A DNA stretch of 64,000 bases from Gordonia sp. OPL2 (GCF_003797825.1 NZ_RKME01000001.1:434001-498000); one strand, 5' to 3'. Positions 36,865 through 46,282 are shown, counted from the first letter of the stretch. Numbers and translations are program-made. The notes: generated by a model not told the origin, from the letters alone.

Positions 36865-37665
36865 TCAGTCGGCGTCGTCGAACCGCGGTTCGCGCTTGGC
36901 CATCCCGGCGAGCACCGCCTCCATCTGATTGGGCGAACCCATCAATCCGACCTGGAGTTCGCTCTCGAGTCGCAATGACGCCGCGGCGTCATCGGACTGC
37001 CACGTCTGGTCGTACAGGCGCTTTGCGGCGCGGACGGCATGGGGAGACTTGCCGGCGATCTCATGCGCGAGGGCGAGAGCCTGTTCCAGCGGATCCTCGA
37101 CGACGCGAGTGACCAGCCCCAGCTCCGCCGCCTCGACACCGGTCACGATCCGCCCGGTGAACGTCAGTTCCTTGGCGACGTCGACGCCGACGAGTCGTGG
37201 CAGGGTCTGGGTGATTCCCATGTCCGGGACCAGACCCCACTTGACCTCCATGATCGAGATTCGCGAATCAGGCGTGGCATAACGGATGTCGGCTCCGAGG
37301 GCGATCTGCAGCCCACCACCGAAACAGTTGCCGGTGATCGCGGCGATGACAGGGGCGGCCACGCGGCCCCAGTCGACGGAGACCCGCTGTGCGTCGTTGG
37401 CGAGGTGTCCGGGCTCTCGGTTCATCAGCGATTGCGCACCACCACCCTGACCGAGACCGGAGACATCCAGTCCCGAGCAGAAACTCTTTCCTGCGCCGTG
37501 CAGCACCACCGCGCGCACTCGACGATTCCCGGCAACCTGTTCGGTGGCGTCGAGAAGCGCGTCGAACATCGCACGGTCGAGGGCATTGTGCTTCTCGGCG
37601 CGGTCGAGGGTGACGATGGCGACGCCCATGTCGTCGATGTCGATGGTGATCCGGTGTTCGCCCAT
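36865..37665 (-). CDS. crotonase/enoyl-CoA hydratase family protein
   Basis: 266 residues. The CoA-binding and oxyanion regions are VLHGAGKSFCSGLDVSGLG and ITGNCFGGGLQIALGADIRYA. The catalytic stretch reads MEVKWGLVPDMGITQTLPRLVG: Glu occurs early in this stretch and Asp where the second acid of hydratases usually lies, as in many crotonase/enoyl-CoA hydratase relatives that are not classical EchA1. It may be an isomerase or hydratase of an acyl-CoA. The amine oxidase gene lies 36 bp upstream on the same strand. Confidence 0.85.
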   Translation of the reverse strand: MGEHRITIDIDDMGVAIVTLDRAEKHNALDRAMFDALLDATEQVAGNRRVRAVVLHGAGKSFCSGLDVSGLGQGGGAQSLMNREPGHLANDAQRVSVDWGRVAAPVIAAITGNCFGGGLQIALGADIRYATPDSRISIMEVKWGLVPDMGITQTLPRLVGVDVAKELTFTGRIVTGVEAAELGLVTRVVEDPLEQALALAHEIAGKSPHAVRAAKRLYDQTWQSDDAAASLRLESELQVGLMGSPNQMEAVLAGMAKREPRFDDAD

Positions 37666-37701
37666 GCGGTCGATCCTACGAAGATCTGGAATCCGCTGTG
37701 T

Positions 37702-39000
37702 TCAGATCGGCGCGATGCATTCTGCTGCTGCACGTCGACCCGCCCGGATCGCGCCTTCGATGTAACCGTTGAATCGATCCGCGGTCTCGGTGCCCGCCCA
37801 GTGGACCCTCCCGACAGGACGGGACTGCGCGCTACGCACCTGTTCGAGGTGGCCGACCCGAGGCATCGCCGCATAGCCGCCCTGTACGAATTCGTCCTGA
37901 TGCCAGGACTTCTCGTGAAAGCTCGTCGGCGAACGCACTCCCGCGCCGAAATGGTCGGCCAGCGCGTCGAGGACCGCAGCGCGCCGGGATGCCTCGTCGA
38001 GGTCGTCGAGTCGTCGTGCCGCGTCGGCGGGAACGAGGACACAGAGATGACCCGCCCCTCCGGGTGGCGAGACATCGAATGCCGATCGGATCGGCCCATC
38101 GAGGGTGATCAACTGCGCCGCACAACCGGTGTCCCGCCAGAACGGCCGGTCGTAGACAGCGACGGCCTTGTACACCGATCCCATGACCGTGTTGCGCTCG
38201 ACCGACTCACGCGCATCGGGTAGGGCAGGGTGATGTCTGATGCCCGCCGCCACCGGGGGTGCCGTCGCCACGATGACATGTCGGGCGCGAATCGAACCCT
38301 CCGCGGTCTGCACCCGGACGCCGGTGGCGTCTCGTTCGATCTCGATGACACGACAGTTCAGTTCGACGGCGTCGCCGAGTTCCGCGGCCATCGCACCGGC
38401 GAGCCCACCGGCCCCGCCGGTCAGAAGCGCATCCTGAGCACCACCTTCGACCGAGACCATCTCGCGGATTCCGCCGGAGCAGGCGACCATGTCCGCAACC
38501 GTCGCCACAGACACCTCACCCGCCGGACGGCATGTGAGTTCCGCAGCGAGGACGTCGAACGCCCGGCGAGCCATCGACGGGCGGATCGATCGCATCCAGT
38601 CCTCGAGAGTCTGCTCATCCGAGGCACGGCCGAACCGCGCGACCGCGGCGAGTCGGGCCGCGCCGAGGGCCAGTCCGGCTCCTGTAGTGGAGAGCAGGGA
38701 TATCGGTCTGCTGTCGATCGTCGCCGTCTGTTTGCCGTTGTCGTACGACGAGAAGCGAGCGACGCCCAGGCGATCGGCGAGAGACCGCAGTTCGGTGTGC
38801 GACGAACCCACCCACTGTCCACCGAGGTCGACCGCGCTCCCGGCCGCGGACGTCACCGTCATCGTGCGACCACCCACGCGGCCGGCCGCTTCGAGCACTC
38901 GGACCGACAGCCCGTAACTGCTCAGATCGCGAGCGGCCGTCAGCCCGGAGAACCCCGCACCGACCACCACCACGTCGACGTCTTCCTCGGCTTCGTTCAT
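37702..39000 (-). CDS. flavin monoamine oxidase family protein
   Basis: 432 residues. FAD-binding VVVVGAGFSGLTAARDLSSYG, the GG doublet LEAAGRVGGRTMTV, and C-terminal RVHWAGTETADRFNGYIEGA are the standard amine oxidase blocks. It oxidises an amine to the imine/aldehyde with O2, giving ammonia and H2O2; an ammonium transporter lies two genes away. ATG 39000 has AAAGG eight bases upstream (GTG 39009 is an alternative). It is divergent from a TetR gene, its likely regulator. Confidence 0.88.
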   Translation of the reverse strand: MNEAEEDVDVVVVGAGFSGLTAARDLSSYGLSVRVLEAAGRVGGRTMTVTSAAGSAVDLGGQWVGSSHTELRSLADRLGVARFSSYDNGKQTATIDSRPISLLSTTGAGLALGAARLAAVARFGRASDEQTLEDWMRSIRPSMARRAFDVLAAELTCRPAGEVSVATVADMVACSGGIREMVSVEGGAQDALLTGGAGGLAGAMAAELGDAVELNCRVIEIERDATGVRVQTAEGSIRARHVIVATAPPVAAGIRHHPALPDARESVERNTVMGSVYKAVAVYDRPFWRDTGCAAQLITLDGPIRSAFDVSPPGGAGHLCVLVPADAARRLDDLDEASRRAAVLDALADHFGAGVRSPTSFHEKSWHQDEFVQGGYAAMPRVGHLEQVRSAQSRPVGRVHWAGTETADRFNGYIEGAIRAGRRAAAECIAPI

Positions 39001-39064
39001 GCGCGACACCTTTCGTGAAACGAACGTTATAAAACAAGTGTTGCATATAAGTTACGATGTCACC
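39001..39064. promoter_or_regulatory. divergent AT-rich promoter region, amine oxidase/TetR
   Basis: A 64 bp AT-rich gap with an imperfect inverted repeat: AACGTTATA (39023-39031) and TATAAGTT (39046-39053). TATAAC on the minus strand could be the -10 of the amine oxidase gene. The repeat is a candidate operator for the TetR product at 39065. Confidence 0.4.
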
Positions 39065-39628
39065 GTGCCCCGACAGATCGACCACGATGCCCGTCGCGCC
39101 ACCATCGATGCCGCGGTCATCGCCATCGCCGCGGAGTCCGGTTTCGCCGCCGTCACGATCCGGGCCGTGGCACAGCGGATCGGGTCGTCGACGTCGGCGG
39201 TGACGCACTACGTCTCGACCCGAGATGAACTATTGGGCAATGCTGTTCGGCGAGAGGTCGACGCACGACTGGACGACGCCGACGCGGCGATCGGCGAACG
39301 GACCGGAGATCCGGCCCTGCGGGCCCTCGTCGAATGGGCGATGTTCGGGGCACCGGAGTCCGGTCGCCGGTTCTGGCTGGCCGCGGTCCTCGGCGCTGAG
39401 CATCAGCCGGTGCTGTGCGCCGAACTCGATCGCTTCAATGTGTGGTGGGACGCCCGCGTCCGCGACTTGCTCGCACAAGCGGGCGTCGACGATCCCGAAT
39501 CGGCCGCAGACGTGCTCAACGTGATGGTCGACGGGCTGGTGGTGAACAGCTTCTACGGCGGATCGCCGTGGGTCGAACAGCGACGGGAAGGCCTGCTGGA
39601 CACGGTGTGGCGCGCCCTCGCTCTCTGA
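39065..39628 (+). CDS. TetR-family transcriptional regulator
   Basis: 187 residues. The N-terminal HTH is TIRAVAQRIGSSTSAVTHYVSTRDELL; the C-terminal 120 residues are the helical ligand-binding and dimer domain, TetR_C_6-like. GTG 39065 is the start that keeps the first helix. It is transcribed away from the flavin amine oxidase with only 64 bp between, so it probably represses that gene and itself, released by an amine or aldehyde (inference). Confidence 0.85.
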   Translation: MPRQIDHDARRATIDAAVIAIAAESGFAAVTIRAVAQRIGSSTSAVTHYVSTRDELLGNAVRREVDARLDDADAAIGERTGDPALRALVEWAMFGAPESGRRFWLAAVLGAEHQPVLCAELDRFNVWWDARVRDLLAQAGVDDPESAADVLNVMVDGLVVNSFYGGSPWVEQRREGLLDTVWRALAL

Positions 39629-39655
39629 GGAACCGCGACGATCGACCCGGTCGGA

Positions 39656-40957
39656 TCACCCGCCACCGGTCGGGTGGAAGTCGTACGCGGACTCGGCGTG
39701 CTGACCGTCGTCGATGCCGTCGACCTCGTGTTCCCGATCGGCTCGCAGGCCCATCGTGTACTTGAGGGCCAGACCGATGACGCCGGTCGCCACCATCGCG
39801 TAGACGAGGACCACGATCACGGCAACTGCCTGGCGCCACATCTGATCGAGCCCGCCGCCGTAGAGGAGTCCGTCGACTCCGGCAGGTGCCGAGTCGGATG
39901 CGACCAGTCCGATCATCAGCATCCCGACGACACCGCTCACAAAATGCACGCCGACGACGTCGAGTGAGTCGTCGTAGCGCCAGCGGAACTTCAGCTCGAT
40001 CGCGTACGAACTGACCGCGCCGGCGACGGCGCCGACCGCGAGCGCCCCGATCGGGGTCACGGCCGAACAGGACGGTGTGATCGCGACCAGCCCGGCGATG
40101 ACACCAGAGGCGGCGCCGAACGAGGTCGGTCGGCCGTGTCGCGCCCGCTCGACGACGAGCCAGGCGACCATGGATGCCGCGCCTGCACCGAGGGTGTTGA
40201 CCGCGATCAGCGCTGCCGACCCGTTGGCCTCCAGTGCGGACCCGGCATTGAAACCGAACCACCCGAACCACAGCAGGCCCGCGCCGAGCATGACGAACGG
40301 CAGATTGTGCGGTCGCATCGGGTCCTTCGGCCACCCTCGACGCCGCCCGAGCAGCAGGGCGAGAACCAGCGCCGAGGCCCCCGAATTGATCTCGACCGCG
40401 GTGCCCCCGGCGAAGTCGATCGCCTTGAGGTGCGACACGATCCAACCACCGTGCTCCTCGGTCAGCCCGGGTGCGCTGAACACCCAGTGCGCGATCGGGA
40501 TGTAGACGATGACGGACCACAGGGTGGCGAACACGACCCAGGAGATGAAGCGCATGCGGTCGGCGACCGCACCGGCGATCAGTGCCACTGTGACCATTGC
40601 GAACCCTGCCTGAAAAGCGACGAAGAGGATCGCCGGGATGGTGCCGACCAGGGGAATCCCGTCGCCCTGCGTCGGGTCGCTGCCAAAGGTGTGCTCGAGT
40701 CCGGGAAACGACGAGAAGCTGCCGATGAGGCCGGCGTGGTCGTCGCCGAAGGCCAGCGAGTACCCGAACAGAACCCACACGATCCAGACGATCGGAATCG
40801 CCGACAGGCACATCATCATCATGTTCAGCACGCTCTTGGACCGCACCATACCGCCGTAGAACAGTGCGAGTGCCGGCGTCATCAGCAGGACGAGCGCGAA
40901 CGCGGCGAGCATCCACGCGGTGTCGGCGCTGTCGGGAACCCCGTACTTCGGGAACAT
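39656..40957 (-). CDS. amt: ammonium transporter, Amt family
   Basis: 433 residues with eleven predicted membrane helices. Key sites are visible: DTAWMLAAFALVLLMTPALALFYGG, IPIAHWVFSAPG (first pore His), NAGSALEANGSAALIAVNT, and VGVHFVSG (second pore His). It conducts ammonium across the inner membrane. No glnK follows, unlike many amt operons; the end overlaps no gene and the TetR gene is convergent 27 bp away. ATG 40957 is the family start. Confidence 0.95.
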   Translation of the reverse strand: MFPKYGVPDSADTAWMLAAFALVLLMTPALALFYGGMVRSKSVLNMMMMCLSAIPIVWIVWVLFGYSLAFGDDHAGLIGSFSSFPGLEHTFGSDPTQGDGIPLVGTIPAILFVAFQAGFAMVTVALIAGAVADRMRFISWVVFATLWSVIVYIPIAHWVFSAPGLTEEHGGWIVSHLKAIDFAGGTAVEINSGASALVLALLLGRRRGWPKDPMRPHNLPFVMLGAGLLWFGWFGFNAGSALEANGSAALIAVNTLGAGAASMVAWLVVERARHGRPTSFGAASGVIAGLVAITPSCSAVTPIGALAVGAVAGAVSSYAIELKFRWRYDDSLDVVGVHFVSGVVGMLMIGLVASDSAPAGVDGLLYGGGLDQMWRQAVAVIVVLVYAMVATGVIGLALKYTMGLRADREHEVDGIDDGQHAESAYDFHPTGGG

Positions 40958-41136
40958 GGTTGCCTTCCGTCGCAATCGAGCGACGCGAGTGTATCGACTC
41001 GAACACTTTGCGCGACAAGGGGTTCACCGATACCGGCGTCCCGCAATCCGACAATTCCGGCGACTCGGTCAGCTCCGCGGGCCCACGGACGCCACCGGAG
41101 GAGCCTCCACCGCGAGCAGGGTGGGACGATGGGCCG

Positions 41137-42801
41137 ATGACCGCAACCCTCGTCGCCAAGGGCGTCGCAGGCGGATACGCCCACCGCACGCTGTTCGAGG
41201 GGCTCGACCTCACCATCGCGCCCGGTGACGTGATCGGGGTCGTCGGCGCGAACGGCGCGGGCAAGTCGACGCTGTTGCGCATTCTCGCGGGCGATCTCGA
41301 ACCGCTCGAGGGAACGGTGTCGCTCGCGCCTGCGGACGCGTTCGTCGGATGGCTCCCGCAAGAACATGAACGCGTGGCGGGCGAGACGGTCGGCGACTAC
41401 GTCGCCCGGCGGACCGGATGCGCACGGGCGACCCGGTTGATGGACGAGGCAGCCGCGGTTCTCGCGGATCCCTCGCGCGTCGATGGCAGCGTCGATCCGG
41501 CCGAGGTGTATTCGGCAGCACTGGAGCACTGGCTGGCCACGGGCGCGGCCGACCTCGCCGACCGGTTGCCCGCGGTGCTGGCCGACCTCGGCCTGGACGA
41601 CGGGAACGTGCGGCCCGAGGCCACCGTGATGACTGCCCTCTCCGGTGGGCAGGCGGCCCGCGTGGGTCTGGCCGCACTGCTGTGTTCCCGGTTCGACATC
41701 GTGGTGCTCGATGAACCCACCAACGACCTCGACATCGACGGCCTGGAGCGGCTCGAGGAGGTCATCCGGGGACTGCGAGGCGGTGTGGCTTTGGTCAGCC
41801 ATGACCGCGAGTTCCTCGCTCGTAGCGTGACGCACGTCCTCGAACTCGACCTCGCTCAGCACACCAACACGGTGTTCGGTGGTGGATACGAGAGTTATCT
41901 CGAGGAGCGCGAGGTCGCTCGACGACACCGGCGTGCCGAGTACGAGGAGTTCGCCGAGAAGAAGGCCGATCTCGTCGCACGGGCACGCACACAGCGCGAG
42001 TGGTCCAGTCAAGGCGTTCGTAACGCGATGCGCAAAGCACCCGACAACGACAAGATCCGACGGCGGGCGGCCACCGAGTCGAGCGAGAAGCAGGCCCAGA
42101 AGGTTCGGCAGATGGAAAGTCGGATCGCACGCCTGGAGGAGGTCGCCGAACCGCGCAAGGAGTGGGTTCTCGAGTTCACCATCGGGGCTGCGCCCCGCGC
42201 GAGTTCCGTCGTCGCGACCCTGAACAATGCTGTCGTGCGTCAGGGTGACTTCGTCCTCGGTCCGGTCTCGCTGCAGGTCGACGCGCAGGATCGCATCGGC
42301 ATCACCGGACCCAACGGGGCCGGCAAGTCGACGCTGCTGAAGGTGTTGCTCGGTAGGCTCCGACCGGATGAGGGAACCTCGGCGCTCGGGGTCAGCGTCG
42401 CGGTCGGCGAGATCGATCAGGCCCGCGCGTCGATCGCCGGCGACCAGTCCTTGACCGACCGCTTCGAACAACTCCTCCCGGACTTCTCGACCGCCGATGT
42501 CCGAACCCTCTTGGCGAAGTTCGGGTTACGCGCAGACCACGTGGCACGCCCTGTCGACGCACTCTCGCCGGGGGAGCGGACGCGTGCCGGCATGGCGCTC
42601 CTGCAGGCGCGTGGGACGAACGTGCTCGTCCTCGACGAGCCGACCAATCACCTCGATCTGCCGGCGATCGAGCAACTCGAACAGGCGCTGGAGTCCTACG
42701 AGGGCGCCCTCCTCCTGGTCACGCACGATCGACGAATGCTGGACCGGGTTCGCCTCGATCGCCACTGGCGGGTCGTCGGCGGACAGGTCAGTGAGAGTTG
42801 A
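41137..42801 (+). CDS. ABC-F family ATPase
   Basis: 554 residues, two ABC domains on one chain without membrane parts. Walker A motifs GANGAGKST (about 38) and GPNGAGKST (about 388), signatures LSGGQAARV and LSPGERTRA, Walker B VVLDEPTNDLD and LVLDEPTNHLD, with a charged linker (about 260-330) between. ABC-F proteins act on the ribosome, relieving stalled translation or giving antibiotic protection. The subgroup cannot be set from the sequence alone. Start ATG 41137; it is divergent from amt. Confidence 0.92.
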   Translation: MTATLVAKGVAGGYAHRTLFEGLDLTIAPGDVIGVVGANGAGKSTLLRILAGDLEPLEGTVSLAPADAFVGWLPQEHERVAGETVGDYVARRTGCARATRLMDEAAAVLADPSRVDGSVDPAEVYSAALEHWLATGAADLADRLPAVLADLGLDDGNVRPEATVMTALSGGQAARVGLAALLCSRFDIVVLDEPTNDLDIDGLERLEEVIRGLRGGVALVSHDREFLARSVTHVLELDLAQHTNTVFGGGYESYLEEREVARRHRRAEYEEFAEKKADLVARARTQREWSSQGVRNAMRKAPDNDKIRRRAATESSEKQAQKVRQMESRIARLEEVAEPRKEWVLEFTIGAAPRASSVVATLNNAVVRQGDFVLGPVSLQVDAQDRIGITGPNGAGKSTLLKVLLGRLRPDEGTSALGVSVAVGEIDQARASIAGDQSLTDRFEQLLPDFSTADVRTLLAKFGLRADHVARPVDALSPGERTRAGMALLQARGTNVLVLDEPTNHLDLPAIEQLEQALESYEGALLLVTHDRRMLDRVRLDRHWRVVGGQVSES

Positions 42802-43293
42802 GCGCTGTCGGCCGACAACCGCGGCGCCGATTGTCCATGCGGAGGCGAGAACACGGGCAACGCGAGCAATGGTGTTGATTCGCATCAGTTTTCGCCCTCC
42901 TCGGAGATATGTGAATCCATGGCTGCGAAATCGCGCGGCCGGGTCACCACCGCTGGGGCCTTTGTGGAATATGTGCGATCAGAGTGTTCCGAACAATTCC
43001 ACCGCGGAACGCGGACACGGCGACGATCTGCCGAAGTCCTCGACCGCGATAGATCACGCCCTCGCCGTGTAAAGTCGAACACCAGTCGTAAATGGGGGAT
43101 TGCCGGGACGTGCACCCGCTCGATGTCGTCGATGGTCAGCACACCGGTCCTGACCGAGCGGGTGATCGTCGGCCTGCCGGTACGTGACGCGGAAGGGTGG
43201 AAGGCATCTCATGGCGATCGACCCGTGCGGATCGGCGCACCGATGCGTTTCGGTCGCGGGCAAGGTCTACACCCTCGTGCATGAGGTGGGCCC
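42802..43293. other. 492 bp non-coding stretch before the diguanylate cyclase gene
   Basis: No convincing full-length gene on either strand. It holds a small 6 bp inverted repeat (GTTCCG...CGGAAC near 42987-43012), a possible -10 (TAAAGT near 43072), and a 28-codon frame at 43211-43297 that overlaps the next gene start. It is long enough for a regulated leader. No known riboswitch was recognised. Confidence 0.5.
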
Positions 43294-43297
43294 ATGA
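43211..43297 (+). CDS. possible 28-residue leader peptide overlapping the GGDEF gene start
   Basis: A short frame starts at ATG 43211, with GGAAGG 12-17 bases upstream, and ends in CCATGA, where the TGA overlaps the ATG of the diguanylate cyclase. It contains CGSAHRC. The ATGA overlap would allow translational coupling. Such overlaps occur by chance, and the peptide has no recognised relatives. Confidence 0.3.
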   Translation: MAIDPCGSAHRCVSVAGKVYTLVHEVGP

Positions 43298-44355
43298 GAC
43301 ATTTCGATCAGCGGACCCTGGCAGTCCTCGGCGCAGAGGTTGGGGCGATCCCTCTGCTGGTCCTCGGGCTGGTGTCGCCGTCGTTCATTGTCCCCGGCCG
43401 TTCGTGGGCACTGCTGGTCATCGGTGTGTACACGCTGATCTCCGTTGCCATCACGGCGGCGGTGGGCCGACTCAGCGACAGCCAGTTCGTCGTGCTGAGC
43501 TTCGGCGGCATGCTCGGGATCGCGGGGTCGGCGCTTGTCATCGACGACAACGGGTCTGCTCATGCGGTGTTGGTCCTGCTGGCCGTGATACCGGCTCTGG
43601 CCGCGATGGATTCGTCTGTCCCCGTGATCGTCGGCTTCGTGACCACCGCGTCGATCCTCGCTGCCACGGTCGTCGCGATCCGTGCGGAGACACCGACCGC
43701 GCTGTTCGTCGGCGGTGGCGCGGTCGTGATGGCGATCCTGATTCCCACGTACATGGTGTGGACCTTGCGACAACGATTGCTCATCCTTGTCCAGCAGCAA
43801 TCGACATTGAGCATCACCGACCCGTTGACCGAGGCATTGAATCGACGAGGATTGTTGACACAATCGCATCTCGTACTCAACAACTGTGCGGGGTCCGATC
43901 TGATGATCGGTTTCCTGGTCGCCGATGTCGACCATTTCAAGAAGATCAACGACCGGCACGGGCATTCGGCCGGCGATGCCATTCTCGTGCAGATTGCCGC
44001 AACACTTCACGCGTGCGTACCGCCGGGTTCGATCGTGGCCCGCACCGGCGGTGAAGAGTTCGTCATCCTCACCGCGATTGCGGGAAATCACGAGATGTCC
44101 GCTCTGGCCGAGCGCCTACGGACCCGGGTCGCGGCGAGCACCGACGTCACCCTCAGCATCGGGGCCGTGTGTATCGATCCCGACCACGCGACGTTGCGTG
44201 CCGTCTCCACGCAGGCACTGCTCGATCACCTGTTCCGGCGGGCCGATCGCTGCCTGTACATCGCCAAACGCGAAGGTCGCAACCGGGTGCAGCTCGATCA
44301 TGGTCCGGTGATCGAACCGGGCCAGACGGTCGATCAGCGGCTCACCCCCTCGTGA
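43294..44355 (+). CDS. membrane diguanylate cyclase (GGDEF domain)
   Basis: 353 residues. Six predicted membrane helices fill residues 8-165, then a GGDEF domain begins at ITDPLTEALNRRGLL. It has the substrate block FLVADVDHFKKINDRHGHSAGDAIL and an intact active-site motif RTGGEEFVIL, so it should make cyclic di-GMP from two GTP. No RxxD inhibitory site is evident before the GGEEF. The N-terminal membrane part is probably a sensor of unknown signal. Confidence 0.9.
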   Translation: MRHFDQRTLAVLGAEVGAIPLLVLGLVSPSFIVPGRSWALLVIGVYTLISVAITAAVGRLSDSQFVVLSFGGMLGIAGSALVIDDNGSAHAVLVLLAVIPALAAMDSSVPVIVGFVTTASILAATVVAIRAETPTALFVGGGAVVMAILIPTYMVWTLRQRLLILVQQQSTLSITDPLTEALNRRGLLTQSHLVLNNCAGSDLMIGFLVADVDHFKKINDRHGHSAGDAILVQIAATLHACVPPGSIVARTGGEEFVILTAIAGNHEMSALAERLRTRVAASTDVTLSIGAVCIDPDHATLRAVSTQALLDHLFRRADRCLYIAKREGRNRVQLDHGPVIEPGQTVDQRLTPS

Positions 44356-44368
44356 CGGCCGCACCCCG

Positions 44369-45067
44369 ATGAGCGAGATGCTGTGGTCGGAGGAGTTCAC
44401 CGACAGGAGTGTCCGCCGGTCGCGACACCCCGATCCGGACTGGGCCCAGGCGTGCCGACTGGATCCGGCGGTGCTCCGAAGTCTGCAGAAGTTCCAGGTC
44501 GGCGAGAGTGGGGATGGGGCGAATCTGATCGCCCGGGCATCGTCGACCGGGGATCCGGACTACGAGGTGGCGGTGCGGCTCTTCGTCGCGGAGGAGCAGA
44601 ACCATGCGCGCATGCTCGCCGAGCTGTTACGGGCAGCCGGTGCGCCGACCATCGGAGCGCACTGGACCGACCGGGTCTTCATATGGAGCCGACGACTCAT
44701 GGGGTTACGCCTCGAGTTGATGGTGCTCGCCATCGCCGAGATCGTCGCGTTGCGCTACTACCGAGCGCTGGCCGAGGGCGGAAACGACGCGCTGCTGACC
44801 GATGTCTCCGAGCGAATCCTCGACGACGAGCAGTATCACGTGCCGTTCCAGTGCCGGCGACTCGTCGTCGAGTTCGACTCACTCCCGAAGCGCGCCCGCC
44901 GCCCCGTCCGGCATGCGTGGCGCCTTCTCGCGCTGGGGGTCATCGTGGTCGTGGCGTTCGATCACGGGCCGGCGTTGCGCGCCTGTGGAGTCACCCGTCG
45001 AGCATTCGTCACGGACACACTCGCACTGTTCGACGACGCCGTGGCATCGGTGTTCGAGGGCGACTAG
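44369..45067 (+). CDS. ferritin-like di-iron domain protein
   Basis: 232 residues. Two carboxylate/His pairs typical of a four-helix di-iron bundle are seen: VAEEQNHARMLAELLRAAG and ILDDEQYHVPFQCRR, with ELMVLAIAEIVALRYYRAL between. A hydrophobic helix follows near 190 (LLALGVIVVVAF). It may oxidise a substrate or store iron; function unknown. Start ATG 44369, 13 bp after the GGDEF stop, so probably co-transcribed. Confidence 0.75.
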   Translation: MSEMLWSEEFTDRSVRRSRHPDPDWAQACRLDPAVLRSLQKFQVGESGDGANLIARASSTGDPDYEVAVRLFVAEEQNHARMLAELLRAAGAPTIGAHWTDRVFIWSRRLMGLRLELMVLAIAEIVALRYYRALAEGGNDALLTDVSERILDDEQYHVPFQCRRLVVEFDSLPKRARRPVRHAWRLLALGVIVVVAFDHGPALRACGVTRRAFVTDTLALFDDAVASVFEGD

Positions 45068-45147
45068 CTGCACCGTCGAGGATCCCGTCCAGACCTGTGC
45101 AGCCGCCCGTCGTTGCCGATCCTCCGTTCTTTCGGCACGGTGGACAT

Positions 45148-45612
45148 ATGAGTGAACAGACGAGCGTCACAGTGGAACGAGTCATCGACCTCCCCGTCGA
45201 CACCGTGTTCGGTGTGTTGAGCAACCCCGAGCGTCATCCGGACCTCGACGGATCCGGGTTCGTGCGCAGTGTCGACCATGCCGACCGCATCCAGCAGGTG
45301 GGCGACGTCTTCACCATGAACATGAACGGCCCGCACATGGGCGGCGACTACCAGACGGACAACCACGTCACCGGATACGCCAAGGACAAGCTGCTCGCCT
45401 GGAAGACAGCACCGGCCGGCACCGAACCACCCGGATGGGAGTGGCTCTGGGAGCTGGAGGCGCAGGGGCCCGACGCCACCCTGGTGCGCCACACCTACGA
45501 CTGGTCAAAGGTCACCGACAAGGACCTTCTCGAGAAGGTGAAATTCCCGCTGGTCTCCGAGGATCAGCTCGAGGACACGCTCGGGAGGCTGGCGGCAGCC
45601 GCCACTGGTTAG
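45148..45612 (+). CDS. SRPBCC family protein
   Basis: 154 residues, a polyketide cyclase/dehydrase-like START fold: VERVIDLPVDTVFGVLSNPERHP at the start, NHVTGYAKDKLLAWKT in the middle, and a C-terminal helix from DQLEDTLGRLAAAATG. Ligand unknown. ATG 45148 has GTGGACAT upstream, a weak site. The stop codon lies inside a 13 bp tandem duplication and a strong terminator follows. Confidence 0.85.
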   Translation: MSEQTSVTVERVIDLPVDTVFGVLSNPERHPDLDGSGFVRSVDHADRIQQVGDVFTMNMNGPHMGGDYQTDNHVTGYAKDKLLAWKTAPAGTEPPGWEWLWELEAQGPDATLVRHTYDWSKVTDKDLLEKVKFPLVSEDQLEDTLGRLAAAATG

Positions 45613-45629
45613 ACCTACTGGTTAGACAC
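45604..45629. repeat. 13 bp tandem duplication spanning the SRPBCC stop codon
   Basis: ACTGGTTAGACCT (45604-45616) is followed by ACTGGTTAGACAC (45617-45629); eleven bases are identical. The first copy contains the TAG stop of the SRPBCC gene. Confidence 0.7.
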
Positions 45630-45643
45630 CGACGATCGCGCGG

Positions 45644-45672
45644 ACGGGTCCGACTCACCGAGTCGGGCCCGT
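45644..45672 (+). terminator. strong hairpin terminator after the SRPBCC gene
   Basis: A 13 bp stem with one mismatch, ACGGGTCCGACTC (45644-45656) and GAGTCGGGCCCGT (45660-45672), closes a three-base loop and is followed by TT. It ends the 43.3-45.6 kb transcription unit. Confidence 0.8.
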
Positions 45673-45860
45673 TTCGCTGTCCGTCGCTCGACCGAATCCC
45701 GGTTCGATGGCTCACAAACAGGGTGATCACGTTGCGACACGGAGCGACACCTGCTGCACTGACCGTCAGACGATTCAGAATAGTGAATTCGGTGATCGGG
45801 GCCTCAGGAACGAGACCTTTCAGCACTGACGCCCACGACCCGCGACGAAGCGAGTGAGAT

Positions 45861-46274
45861 ATGTATGTGAGCACCCGGCGAGTGCTCGACCGCACCGAAG
45901 TGCAGTTGCTCGTTGCCGGCGTCGACGCCGCGATCGCGGTCACGCCGTCCGACTTCTTCGAACATGCGACCGGGCTCCCCTCCGAAGCGGTCCATCTCCA
46001 TCTGCTGATGCCGTTGATCGACATGATCGTCGAGGACCTGGGGACCACCGACACAGAACACGACCCGGCGACCGGGAACGACGGGGCATCCGTGCACATG
46101 GTCAGTGTCGATCAGCTTCGACTCGCCCTGCAGTGTCTGAAACTCACGCTGATGTTCGCCGACGAATCCGCCGTCGTCCATACCGGTTTCGACCGTCACG
46201 ACCTTCGGCGGTTCATCACCTGCGTCGAGCTCACCGGCCACACACCTCGCCACCGCGCGGACGCACGTCGGTGA
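45861..46274 (+). CDS. hypothetical protein
   Basis: 137 residues with no recognised family. It looks globular and mostly helical (LLVAGVDAAIAVTPSDFFEHA; LPLIDMIVEDLG-type segments; VSVDQLRLALQCLKLTLMFADES), with no signal peptide or membrane helix, and several His. It stands alone after a terminator and is convergent with the reductase gene eight bp downstream. The plus-strand frame is preferred over an antisense frame on residue composition only. Confidence 0.55.
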   Translation: MYVSTRRVLDRTEVQLLVAGVDAAIAVTPSDFFEHATGLPSEAVHLHLLMPLIDMIVEDLGTTDTEHDPATGNDGASVHMVSVDQLRLALQCLKLTLMFADESAVVHTGFDRHDLRRFITCVELTGHTPRHRADARR

Positions 46275-46282
46275 GCGCCGGT

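Noticed and set aside
42526..42885. A minus-strand frame starting at 42885 with a very good GAGGAGGG ribosome site
   Set aside because: Most of its length is antisense to the ABC-F gene and has no motif. The site itself is notable, but the product is not supported.
45804..46253. A 149-codon minus-strand frame competing with the hypothetical gene at 45861
   Set aside because: Composition is poorer and no start signal is evident; kept the plus-strand frame with moderate confidence.
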